Source: Septoria linicola (lineage: Eukaryota; Ascomycota; Dothideomycetes; Mycosphaerellales; Mycosphaerellaceae). From it: a stretch of DNA of 64,000 nucleotides. The notes beneath the pieces were generated by a model, which searched no databases, was not told the DNA's origin, and saw only the letters and a list, made by a program, of their open reading frames with translations. This document shows, in pieces, positions 24,155 through 34,988 of this stretch; the first letter of the stretch is position 1, and every line of letters begins with the position of its first letter. The translations under genes and the position numbers were made by a program. The DNA is taken from assembly GCA_024114885.1 (NCBI GenBank), contig CP099418.1, positions 2,108,001 to 2,172,000 of the forward strand, read 5' to 3'.

Positions 24155-25186
24155 ATGGCTTCCAAAATTCTACCCCAAACAGCCATTCGACGAGCACAAC
24201 AAGTAGCCATACAATTGACCGGATCACGAACGACACAACAAATCAGAATGGCCTCCACCACGCAACTGAAGCTGAATACTGGCGCCAACATTCCTGCCGT
24301 TGGTTTTGGCACATGGCAGGATAAGGATGCACAGGAAGAGGCAGTCTACCTGGCTCTAAAGGCTGGGTACAGACACATCGACACGGCGAGAATCTACGGA
24401 ACAGAGCCTGCTGTTGCTAAGGGTATCAAGAAGTCTGGTGTGCCGCGAGAGGAGATCTTCATCACTACAAAGCTTTGGAACAACCAACACAAGCCCGAGA
24501 GCGTAGAGAAGGCTCTCGACGCGAGCTTGAAGGACCTTGATACCGATTATGTTGACCTCTACCTCATGCACTGGCCTTCTGCCTTCAAAGATGGTGATGA
24601 GATGTTCCCCAAGGAGAGCGACAAGGTTGTCACCGGCGATGCCGACTATGTCGAGACCTACAAGGCTATGGAAGCCCTGCAGAAGAAGGGCAAGGCCAAG
24701 GCTATCGGAGTCAGCAACTTTTCCAAGGCTGAGCTCGAACGTCTGATCAAGGAGACCTCGATCGTACCAGCTGCTCATCAACTCGAATGCCATCCATACT
24801 TGCAGCAAGCCAGCTTCGATGCATTCCACAAGGAGAAGGGTATCCATGTGACACAGTACTCGCCCTTCGGCAACGCGAACGAGATCTATTCGTCAGGAAA
24901 AGAGATTCCAAAGTTGATCGAAGATAACACGCTCGTCGAGATTGGAAAGAAATATGGCAAGTCTGGAGCTCAAGTCGCTTTGGCGTGGGGCATCGCGCAC
25001 GGTCGAACGGTCATCCCAAAGAGCAAGACTGAGAACCGCATCAAACAGAACTTGGAAGGCGACTTCAAGCTCGAGGCTGAGGATGTCAAGAAGATTGATT
25101 CCATTGACAAGAAGCTGCGCTTCAATGACCCAAGCGGCAACTTTGGTTGGACATTCTACAAGGATCTCGATGGCAAGAAGCAATAG
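24155..25186 (+). CDS. Aldo-keto reductase, possible mitochondrial presequence
   Basis: NAD(P)H-dependent aldehyde/ketone reductase of the AKR superfamily, related to Gcy1/glycerol dehydrogenase-type fungal enzymes. The intronless frame has 343 residues. The catalytic tetrad is visible: Asp76 and Tyr81 (HIDTARIYG), Lys106 (TTKLW) and His139 (LYLMHWP). Cofactor motifs GVSNFSKAELE and VIPKSKTENRIKQN are present. Most AKRs begin at the position of Met32 (MASTTQLKLNTG). The extra 31 residues contain several Arg/Gln and no acidic residue (AIRRAQQVAIQLTGSRTTQQIRM), like a mitochondrial targeting peptide. Two start codons (24155, 24248) could give two localisations. The exact substrate is unknown. 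Confidence 0.93.
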   Translation: MASKILPQTAIRRAQQVAIQLTGSRTTQQIRMASTTQLKLNTGANIPAVGFGTWQDKDAQEEAVYLALKAGYRHIDTARIYGTEPAVAKGIKKSGVPREEIFITTKLWNNQHKPESVEKALDASLKDLDTDYVDLYLMHWPSAFKDGDEMFPKESDKVVTGDADYVETYKAMEALQKKGKAKAIGVSNFSKAELERLIKETSIVPAAHQLECHPYLQQASFDAFHKEKGIHVTQYSPFGNANEIYSSGKEIPKLIEDNTLVEIGKKYGKSGAQVALAWGIAHGRTVIPKSKTENRIKQNLEGDFKLEAEDVKKIDSIDKKLRFNDPSGNFGWTFYKDLDGKKQ

Positions 25187-26556
25187 ACGAAGACTTTGTA
25201 TCAGAGATTGACCTCAGCTGAGGATTCGTCATACTTGGCTTGGTGCGAAGCAGAACTACGATGTCATCTAGCTGTTATATATTACTTGGTTCAAGGCATT
25301 ATGGACTGCCGACGAATGCAGTGTCTTTAAATGAAAATGTACAACCTCAACAACAGCAACAACAACAATGAATTGCTGTGAGCATCGCCACTCAGCTCAG
25401 ATATTAGTCACCATTGCACAGACTGATCTGTACTGCCTCTACTTTGACTAGGCTAGAATGTGATTGGCATGTCGGCACGAGCGTCCTTGTCACTCGACCA
25501 CAATGCCTCGAGCGCATCGCGCGGAGACGTTGTGTTTCTGCTGTGGTATAATTATATTGCACAACCTGCTTTTCATCGGAGTATGCGTGCATCGTACTAC
25601 GACGATGTCTCAAGTCACCATACCGCAAGGTTATTGAGAGACGTGTGTAGCAGGCCATCCAAGACCTCACGTGCGGCATGGCGGTATTGCGATATACGAT
25701 CTGAAACACTCGGTCTGCCAAAGCCACAGACAGGACTTGCCTGTTCAAGACAAGAGGATCTCCAGAGCTCAATCTCAAGTGTGGGCCAAGATGGTGGATA
25801 GGCGTTCGTGTGAATAGATAGCAGAGCACGTTCGTGGTCAAGCGCTCTCGAGGACCCCTATGTGTGCTGGCTGCTGTAGCCACTAGGAGATGGCCGCGAT
25901 GCCGAGTTGCGGTTGTTCCTGGGCTAGAAGAGTGATAGAGTTTCCGCCCCTTGTTTATCCCATAGCCGCCGCAAACCCATGGAAATTGACAATCGGGAGG
26001 CTCACATTCTACGCCCAGCCAAAGAGATGGCTTCGAGGTGGTACATGTGTGACATGGCTCGCGCGAGCACGGTGGTCAGTAGTGGTGGTGGGGACGGAAT
26101 GCGTGGAGCTGAGTCTTGACACGCGCTCGTTTCGCGATTCGCTCACGCCTCACGCTCACACGCTGTTGCGGGACGAGGTGTGCCGTGTGCGTGGTGATTA
26201 CTGCACTGCTAGCGGCCAGCCGAGCATAAGCATCGACCTCCCATTTCTCTTCTTTGGGAAGCATGATTGAATTGTTGTAGCGCACTGATCACTCCCTTTT
26301 CTCGCCAACCACCGCGCTCCAACGGCCGCCAGGTGTTCTGCCGTGGAGAGACCATGCCAGATGCAGCGTCGTCAATGGTGCTGGTTCGCATGTGAGAGCG
26401 AAGATCCCATCGACGGCTCGCCGTTGGCGCTTGCGATCGCACCTCTGCTGCACCCTTTGGGAAACGTCTACGACGGGCGTCGGTGCTCGTAACAAACACA
26501 GTTAACCTGCTAGTGGGAAGACTGCTAGCCGCAGTCGAGAAGAGACGTCTGGACGG
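25187..26556. other. Intergenic region with CAA repeat
   Basis: About 1.4 kb between the reductase and the coiled-coil gene. A short CAA/AAC-rich tract lies at about 25347-25369 in the reductase 3' flank. No gene is recognised. Confidence 0.5.
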
Positions 26557-29500
26557 ATGGCCTCTCGATTATCGTCTTCCTCCTGCTACTTGTTGGACCA
26601 CCATCACGACAGCCTGTCCAACGACCCGTCTAGCAGCACTCCCTCTGCCCTGTCGTCCACCCAGCAGTCGTTGTCTGCAGTACGGGGCCACCACGAGGAC
26701 CACGGCGGCGCCACCACTACTGCCTCCTCCCACTACTCACCGAGCGACTACACCACCAGCGGCACAGCATCTGCCCGCTCGTCCTCGCCCGCGAAAACGC
26801 CAGCAGTAGCAACAGCAGCAGCAACTCGGGCACGCAAGAAGGCATCCCTCGCGGCCATCAACGCCCCGTCCTTTTCCGCGTTCCGCTCCAACTTGCCCAG
26901 CAACCACGCGGTCCGACAGCACGCCGCATTCCAGCAGCAGAAATCGCCGCGCGCCGCGTCCTTTTCCATATCCGAAAAGGCCTCACCACGGCTTGCCGAT
27001 CCCCATTGGAGACCTTACTCACTTGAGAGTCCGCTGCCCACCCCTGGCCTGCAGACTGCCGCAGTCTCGAGTCTGCCGCATCGCCAGGGGAGCGAAGTGA
27101 TAGAAGCACCCCTGCGCGACAACGAGGTCACACAAGCACGCGAGGAGGTGGACCGGTAGGCGACATCACTCTCCTCCTGACGTGGTACAGTATCACGCAC
27201 ACATGCTGACTGCCGCCAGGTCGTCGTACACGATACCCATTGGCTACGCAAGCCACGACCGTAACGCTTCTATCGACTCGCACATTGCCAGTACAGTACC
27301 ATCGTCCGCGTACAGTAGTCGGTGGGACTCCAGCACTCCCGTACACGCAAAGCATGCTCACGATAAGACGGCCCCTTTCCACGCACACAGGCATTCAGTC
27401 GCCAGTACCGATAGCAACGAACAACAATTTTCCGACATTGGAGGGAGCAGGCGAGCATCGATGCTCTCGGTACGAAACGCACCCACTATGACTCTACAAC
27501 TAGACGGCGTACAACGAAGGTTAACAGACGAAGAGCTTGAAGAGTATTCGCAAGCATCATATACTTCTCAGCCCAAAAGACCTAAATCGCCAACCACCAA
27601 TGGAGGGATCAGCAGGTTCTTTGGTTGGAACGGCACACGAGAGACTGAAGGCACGTCTTCCTCACCCACTACCACCTTCTCAGAAAGGTCGCTGTCACCT
27701 CTGCCCTCTCCCATAGCCAAGACCTTGCCGATAGAGATGGCGAACAGTCGACTATCTGCCCGCCTAACGCCTCCTGGGCTGGATGTTCAAAAGGCCAATG
27801 CGACCTACTTTGACAACCCGGACACTCCCTTATTGCTCGGCGACAGTGTCTCCAATGCACATGTCCGCGAGCTGGAACGCGAGCTGCGACACATCAGCGA
27901 AGAGTTGGCAAATTCTATCCGCCGTGAGATGGAGCTGGAAGATGAACTGGATCATGTACGAGGTGAACTGCCCATGATTGCGCAGTCAGAACTGGGTGCG
28001 CGAAGGAGTAGCGACTACTTCTCGGACAGTGGTGCCAGCTCGACCAAGTTTCCGATCACCGATGTCGATGCGAGACTTGAGCATCTTGACAAGAAAGTTC
28101 GTAAGGTGGAGCAGGAAAAGGCCAATTTGAAGCTAGAGATGGCTTCGAAACTTCAGACTGAGCTTAATCGCCGACGAGACTTGGAAGAGCTCGTCAGAGA
28201 CTTGGAGGATCAGGTGGAAAAGAAGGAGGGCCAACAAGACATCGCAGTAAAGCTCAATGAGCTGGAATCTACCCTGGACGAAACTAAGAGGCGTCTTGGA
28301 CAAGAGAAGATGACTAAGGAGAACTTCGAGGATCTTTACAGCGCAACAAGAGAAGAGCTGGAACGCTTTAGGAATGAGGCTGAGAACCTGCGTAATGAGG
28401 TAGTGCCCCAGCTGAAGTCACGCTTGGAAGGGCTAGAAGCCGAAGCCGCGGATAGTCAGGCAGTGATGTACGAGAACACCCGCTTGCAGCAAGTCGTTGC
28501 GCAGCTCAAGGGTGAAAGCGGACACTCGCGCTTCAATAGCATTGCCGAAGAAGGGGTGGCTAATGCTGGGCGTATGAGCTTGCATCGAAGCGGATCGCTC
28601 GCTCGGAGCTCAAGTCTCCGCCGTGGCGGGTCTATCAAGCAGGATCGCAGCGATGGTGGACGGCAACGTTCTGGATCCAATGGCGCGTATCCTGATGGCG
28701 ACAAAGACATGGTGGACCAGCGTGATGCGCTCCACAAGGCACTCAAGCTTCTCATCAAACGTTACGAGAGTCAGCAGAAAGAGCATGAACGTGCGATGAA
28801 GAAGCTCACCAGTGCAAAAGACAAAGCTGAGTCCATCACTCCCAAGCGCACAGTCTACGCCCGAGAGGTCGCCTTCCTAAAAGCGGAGGTCTCGACCCTG
28901 CGGAAACGCACAGAAGATGCTCTTGAGCAAAAGTGGCAATACGAAAAGAACTTGGGTGGACTGAAAATGGACCTTGACCGTGCAGAACAAGAAACTCGGG
29001 GTTTGCGAATCATGCTCTCTGATCGTGATGATGTGAGCGCTCCTAGCCAGTCCAGCCAGTATGGCGGCGACGAGGAAGACGCACAACTCAAGCTCAGCAT
29101 CTCACGAGCGGAGAGCGAAAGAGATCATGCCAAGCAGGTAGCGAACGAGTATCGACAGCGCGCCAAAGAAGCCGATCCTGCCACGGCTAAGGAGCTCATA
29201 TCATCTGCGGACCGGATGGACGAGCTCGCAGACGAACTTGAGACACAGGTCCAAGCCAACAGCAGGCTGCGTGAGCGCCTTTCTGCAGCCATTGCCAAGG
29301 GCGAGCGCGAGCAGAAACAGTCGACGAAGCAGATTGAAGACATGCAGAAGCGCCTCGCAGGCATGGAAGACAGTGTTCTCGCCGCTCAGCAGCACTCCGA
29401 GACTACGCTTGCGAACCATGATGCTGAGGTCAAGCGCATTGATGATGCTCACTCGCCATCACTCCAAAGACTGAGAATATCCATCCCAGAAGCGAGTAAA

Positions 29501-29812
29501 CTTGCCCCATCCTCGCCGCTGCTTAGGAAGAGCCCGAAGCTTGGAAGCAAGAAGCTCATTGAGACATCACTCCTTGAAATGAGCCGAACTCAACTTCTGG
29601 AACGCAAAGTACGCGAGCTCGAAGGACTTTTACGGGAGGCCGAAGAAGACATGCAGCACGTCGTCGAGCGTGTGAATCATAGTCAAATGGAAGTGGCAGA
29701 TCTGCAGACAGAACGCGATGCGGCGCTGGTTCAGATGAGAAAACTGCAAGGCCAGATCGTGCAGGAGCGGGAAAGAGCAGAGGCATTCATTCCTGTCGGT
29801 AAGCAGGCCTGA
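26557..29812 (+). CDS. Large coiled-coil protein (Uso1-like in architecture)
   Basis: Exons 26557-27155 and 27220-29812 (64-nt phase-2 intron with CTGAC branch site) give 1063 residues. The first ~420 residues are disordered, rich in Ser, Thr, His and Pro, with SRFFGWN near the end of that part. Long heptad-like coiled coils follow (from VRELERELRHISEELANSIRREMELEDEL), broken by a Ser/Arg-rich linker (SLHRSGSLARSSSLRRGGS). A well-conserved-looking block contains DQRDALHKALKLLIKRYESQQKEHERAMKKL and AREVAFLKAEVSTLRKRTEDALEQKWQYEKNLGGLKMDLDRAEQETRGLR. The C-terminus is again coiled coil. Fungal homologues are often named 'intracellular protein transport protein'; I treat it as a scaffold of unknown function. 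Confidence 0.85.
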
Positions 29813-30306
29813 ATTCGGCCCGATGCTGCCGCGACATTGTGAACGAACATGATGAAACGTGCCCAGGCGTAGGCGCTGGCGAAGAACCAGACGAAATGAT
29901 GTTGAACTTGTACTGAACTGCTGAGCAACTCTTGCGCTTGGGCCACGATGGCAGCTGCTGGCGACTCAGCGGAATCAGACCTGGTTTCCGGAGGATTGGA
30001 TTGCATGATCCTCGAGATCGAGAGAATATTTGACGGATTAGCGACAGCGTGCATTTTCTTAAATTAGAGCTAATGAGACATTAGTGTAAACAATAGAGTG
30101 TAATATAGCCCAAAGGGCAGACAAGCTACTGAATGCAGTTCTCTTCCAAAGAGTACAAGTTGCGAGGAGTGAAGCTCGCTTAGTGTGGTAGGGCGAAGGA
30201 GCGTGACTCATGTGATGAGCAAGTTCAACATGCTGAGTTGGACAGAGGAGCAACTAAAAAGTCAAAAGAAGGCCTCTTCTCAGAAGTGAACTCCACGTTC
30301 GCGATA
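29813..30306. other. Intergenic region
   Basis: About 0.5 kb between the coiled-coil gene and the methyltransferase. No feature is recognised. Confidence 0.45.
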
Positions 30307-31298
30307 ATGGCGACCTATTCGATGGAGGAGGCTGTCGTCACTCTTCAACCGCTCATGTCAGGCGAATCGACATTCACCAATGCCTCTCAGCTTCGACACC
30401 GACTCCGGATCTTGGACACTTGGTTTGGCGAGCAATTTTCAGCATTATCTGGAGCTACCGTGCTTGAATTAGGCTGTGGTCAGGGTGATATGACAGTTCC
30501 GCTGGCCTATTATGCCAAGAAAGTTTTGGCTGTTGACCCTGCAAGTTGTACGGTTGCTCTTTTCTTGCTTGCGTGTCCTCTCCCGTTGCGACAACACTGT
30601 GGCAGCTTATGCTCAGATTGACTTGAAGGAGTGCAGGTGATTCTGAGAATCCGCTGACCTTCGGCCCATTTCTTACAGTGAGCTACGGAAGTCCTATGAC
30701 CCTCGGCCAGGCACAGAAGCGTCTCTCCGAGTCGAAAGAAGTCGGCGTGAAGATCCAGTGGATACAGCAAGACTCGATAGAATACATCGAGAGTGCACTT
30801 GGCGCTGATGTAGATTACGTGGTGCTGGCCCACTCAATCTGGTATCTCGAGAGCGAAGAATACCTTGCCAGACTGCTCGGAGCCTTGCACAAAGCTGTGG
30901 CCAGTGTTCGCGCGGGGAAGGAGACGAAGCTCCTGATTGCAGAATGGGGATTGCGATATTCTGACCCGGCTGCTGAACCCCATGTGCTAGCAGCGAAAGC
31001 ACAAGCGACCAATCCCAAGGCTGGAGGGAATGTGTGCAATATCCTTACGCCGGCCAGAATACAAAGCCTTGCGGAAAGCGTTGGTTGGGCTCTTGATGGA
31101 GAAACCTGGATCGAAAGTCCGGATGTGGAAGATGGACAGTGGGAAGTCGAGCTAACAAGAACTCTCGCCCTGGAGGAGAAGGTAATTGATAGAGACCAGG
31201 CAGATTTTCTGGAGTTGGAGCGTGCTGTGGAGGATCTGTGTGGCGCCAAAGTGGGCAGCATGGATGTCTGGACTGGCACGTTTCGTATATCACAGTGA
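30307..31298 (+). CDS. Class I SAM-dependent methyltransferase
   Basis: Exons 30307-30544 and 30679-31298 (134-nt phase-1 intron, weak GTTGTA donor) give 285 residues. SAM-binding motif I is VLELGCGQGD (about 53-61), and motif II-like LAVDPA ends exon 1. The join yields DPAMSYGSPMTLGQAQ, as in related fungal methyltransferases. YVVLAHSIWYLES resembles motif IV/post-II. No substrate can be named from sequence. It converges on the next gene with a 192-bp gap. Confidence 0.8.
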
Positions 31299-31490
31299 TG
31301 TGCCTAGCTCAACAATGAACAGAATCGACTGTATTTCTGCATGATCTTCTGGCGTGAAGAAGATGAGCGCCGAAGAAGCTCAGGCAACTAGCTATCAAAC
31401 ACCTTGCCGATGTACCTGCTGTCGTGTTGTACTCGTACGCGCAAGACCAATCAAGATATATCGTCAGTGTCCGTTTGTTCGCATCCTCAG

Positions 31491-32477
31491 CTAGAACCAT
31501 GAATACCGCCTCTTCTTAGAAGCAGCTGTTGCCCATTTAGCGTCTGCATCAGCTGTAGCAGTGAAGCTGCACTGACCTTTGTCAACTAGATCTTGGAGAT
31601 CGTATACACCGCCCCTGCTTCTGCGATGCCTGTGACCGCGGATGTGAGGCGGCGTCTCGTATATAACACCTTTGGGCACAAGCCATGCTTTACTCCCACT
31701 GTGACTGCGCTTCGATGCACGACTCGGCTCGAGAACGCCTTCGTGCTCAGGCAATCCAGAGTCTCCATGGGTTGTTGCAGAAATCAGCGTGTCTGCTGGT
31801 ACAACCTCAACAATTCGAGGCTCACGACTCTTCTTGGAACGCCATGGTGTACCTGACAGCTTGGGAAGTGTATTGTCTACCACGGCAGAGGCAGGAACGA
31901 CCGGGGAATGCGAAGAGCCCTCAATATTAGGCGTACTAAACCTTTGTGGCAGTGGCCAATATCGCTGATCGCGCCATAATATTCGGCGAGCAGTCATGTC
32001 GTATCGATACCAGTCTTGACGTCGAGGATCCCAGAACATTACTTCTCCAGATTGATACACTCTATATTCAGGATACGTCGTGGCGAATGTCAATTGGTGC
32101 TGTGTGTCTGGAAGGTAATGCTCTTTCTTGACTGAGTCGTAAAATATGCGCCCGAGCTTCGCGTACACATAACATGTTGTTTTTGGTTCATAACAGAAGA
32201 AGTCACGGAACACTGGATCCCAGACGCACGGGCGCGGAGCAATAGCAGGATTTTGGCCATGAAATTCTGAAAAGCATGAGACGTCTGGCGAGGGAAAGTC
32301 ATATCGCGGATTGAGCTGTCGGGCAAGTGCGGTCGTGGGGACTGGCTGTGTCTTGAATCGAAGTGTAGGAGCCTTGCCGTCTGGCCACTCGTGGTATGAG
32401 AATTGCTGCAAAGCTGCTTGAGACATAGTAAGGGATTCCAAAGCGCTCAGGTTTACCGTAGAGGTAGGCAGAATCAT
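31491..32477 (-). CDS. Hypothetical protein, aromatic-rich
   Basis: An intronless frame of 328 residues (312 from the second ATG at 32426, MSQAALQQF). It is rich in Trp, Tyr, Phe and Arg in the middle (CVWDPVFRDFFCYEPKTTCYVYAKLGRIFYD and VMFWDPRRQDWYRYDMTARRILW), suggesting a compact beta-rich domain with a repeated W-D-P motif. The C-terminal half is basic and probably disordered, ending KKRRYSWF, a possible nuclear localisation signal. I do not recognise a family. A possible small in-frame intron near the C-terminus (GTCAGT at about 31580) cannot be excluded. Confidence 0.6.
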   Translation of the reverse strand: MILPTSTVNLSALESLTMSQAALQQFSYHEWPDGKAPTLRFKTQPVPTTALARQLNPRYDFPSPDVSCFSEFHGQNPAIAPRPCVWDPVFRDFFCYEPKTTCYVYAKLGRIFYDSVKKEHYLPDTQHQLTFATTYPEYRVYQSGEVMFWDPRRQDWYRYDMTARRILWRDQRYWPLPQRFSTPNIEGSSHSPVVPASAVVDNTLPKLSGTPWRSKKSREPRIVEVVPADTLISATTHGDSGLPEHEGVLEPSRASKRSHSGSKAWLVPKGVIYETPPHIRGHRHRRSRGGVYDLQDLVDKGQCSFTATADADAKWATAASKKRRYSWF

Positions 32478-33916
32478 GAACTCTCGTCAAGATTCACAGT
32501 AAATAGTCAGCTGTACTTACTGATAATATTAATGCAAGTGGGAAGCTTGAAGTAGCTGGTCACAAGACCAGACAAGACAAGCAACACATGCAAATGTACA
32601 GCTCGCGCCCATGTCTCCGGCAATGCGCAATAAGGACTTCCTGCCAGGTCTGATGACAGGCAGGCTGCACATCAGATAACATCCTGGCATCGCAGCCTCT
32701 CATAGGTCGATTCCGCGTTGAGATCCAACCACGCGAACGCATCCTGGAGCAGTGCCGCGTGTGGACTGTTGAACCCGCGACACGCGGCCATGATGCAGAT
32801 GTTATGCATAGCGTTTTAGCGAGACAATGCGCCATGTGATGTTCGCAATGTCTTCGATAGAATGGTGGGAGGGAGCGATTGGTGGCGAGTCCTACAGACC
32901 CCGGCCTTCGCGTATCTGGATAAGGGACAAGGCTTGACAGATCGTTTAGCGTACAGACGCTTCATATTTGATTGGAAATATGTGACGCTGCTGCTGCTGC
33001 TGTAGGAAGTGGGAGTCTTAATAGTTACCTTCACTGCACATTATGCAACTCGGAGGCACAAGTCTTGGGACATTTACTGTAATCAGCTGTAAGCAGGAGG
33101 TTCCACGACCGGACAGCTGCTATGCAATAGCCACTGAGTGATCGTGCCTCAAAGACGCAGCATTCTGGTGGATGGTTGAATACGATATTGACCTGGCAGA
33201 GGGTATCGTCTACAGATACTGTAGAATGCTATGACGCGCTGAAGGTGAGCATGCTAGGAGTAGGAACTCGCGGACGAGACATGCCGCCAGTATCACGCCT
33301 CCAGAATGCATCTTTGCTGCTTCATCGAGACGTGCTATTCGTCGGGTTCTTGAAGTGCTGCAATTTTGCCGATTGATGCTGCTGCCGAGCACGTCTCCTT
33401 GTACAAAGGAACGCCTAGCTGTCAGAGCTCATGCTCTCGCCGTTGCGCTTCAAAGCGACATTGTTTCAGCAATACGAAAGGCTCAGCGCAATCGCTAGTG
33501 TGTAGTCGTCGGAGTGGGATCGGGTGCGCAATAGCTCTGATGGAGCTATCAAAAGATGTAAGCAGGATTCCGTCAAGGCGCGTCGCGTCTCCCGTCGGAA
33601 GTCGCTACATGGTAGGCACACCTAGCCATCTCCTCAACCATGGACTCGCAGAGAGTTCGGAAGCGGCTGGAGCAATCGTGGTGCGGTCGCTGTCCATGTC
33701 TGCAGTGTTCCGATGCAATGCATATTGGACCGCTCAATCTCCTTCCTGCTTCGAATGGCGACCTATCTGGGCATGACTACACTCATGGCAGACCTTGCGC
33801 ACAGGCTGGTGCGCTGGGTTTTCCCAAGCTGTTGCTGAGGCATGCCCACCAGCCATATCTCCCGGGCTCGCCAGATCATAGTTCGACAGTCTCGTTTGAG
33901 TGCGGCGACTCCGCGA
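32478..33916. other. Gene-poor intergenic region
   Basis: About 1.4 kb between the hypothetical gene and LSM8. It contains a short GCT triplet run at about 32983-33001. Several unlikely small frames are present; no gene is recognised. Confidence 0.5.
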
Positions 33917-34320
33917 TCAGACGTGTTTGGTGCTTCCAATTTCACTCCCTCTTACTTTCGTCCAATCAATACTGCCGTCCAGCTCCTCATCGACCAGCCC
34001 GCAGACCACGACATTGTCGCCTCGGACCATGAATAATCCTCTTGGTTCTTCCTCGCTCAGTTCTTCGTCTTCGGGACCTCTGATGATTCTCTCGACGCAA
34101 TGCTCCAGAGCGAGGTTGGTCACTTGGTCGCAGGAAATCAAATTGCCCACCATGCATCGACCATCGACGAGGATTAGGCAGACTTTCTCTATAGCAAAAC
34201 AACACGATCCATGTCAGTCAGAGTATGCAAAGTACAGCTACACAGATCGTGTGAGCTGTGAAGCTGAGGCGGAGCTGGAGAGAGAGGGAGCTTACTATTG
34301 AGGTAGCTGTTGAGAGACAT
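33917..34320 (-). CDS. LSM8: U6 snRNA-associated Sm-like protein Lsm8
   Basis: Subunit of the nuclear Lsm2-8 ring that binds the U6 snRNA 3' end and supports pre-mRNA splicing. Exons 34320-34296 and 34188-33917 (107-nt phase-1 intron) give 98 residues. The protein begins MSLNSYLNKKVCLILVDGR, with Sm1 (VCLILVDGRCMVGNLISCDQVTNLAL) and Sm2 (GLFMVRGDNVVVCGLVDEE) motifs. The C-terminal IDWTKVRGSEIGSTKHV is typical of Lsm8 rather than other Lsm proteins. The intron falls just before Sm1, so exon 1 codes only eight full residues. Confidence 0.96.
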
Positions 34321-34988
34321 GGTAACCGTACGTTGCTTAAGCGCAATCGCAATGAATGAATGGCTGGCTGGTTCGAGTGTGGTCGGCCGGCGAGCCCAGC
34401 TTGGATAGAGGGCAGTGTAGTTGCTTGTGAGACTAGGGTTGTTGGCTCAATCACACACCGCGGAGCAAAGACAAAGTTCGGATAGTGAAGTTGTGGAAGA
34501 TGAAAAGGCTCGAGTCATGTGCAGGACAGCCCAGCTTGGCTGGAAACTCAGAAAACGCTGTTCTCCTGTTCTTCCGAGCATGGTAGTAGCATCTAGCAGT
34601 ACAAGTACAATATACGTTCTCCTTGACGTCGCTGCTGAGGTCCGGCGCTTCACGAGCGCCTCTCAGAGCGTTAACTACAAAAAAAGGAAAGAACTCCTAA
34701 CAGATACGCGCGCTTCGCCGGCGCGCTCCATCTGTGGATGCAAACCAAATGTCAAATGATGAAACCCCCTCCAGCGCCAACGCTTTTTCCATTCAGAGCT
34801 GCAAAAGCCAGACTCTCGTGTATGCATTTCTTCCATGCCGGCGACTCACACGCTGTACGCTTTCTATGCGCCTTCGTATGGGCTATCTCCAGTGTTGTTC
34901 GTCCTTAGTAATGCTCTGGAGCACTAATATGTGATGCTGTGCAGTATCGTGCCATCTCTCCTCGTCCACCATTCCAACAGTCGTCGCA
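34321..34988. other. Intergenic region between LSM8 and CHD1
   Basis: About 0.67 kb combining the LSM8 promoter and the CHD1 3' flank, both minus strand. No gene is seen. Confidence 0.45.
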
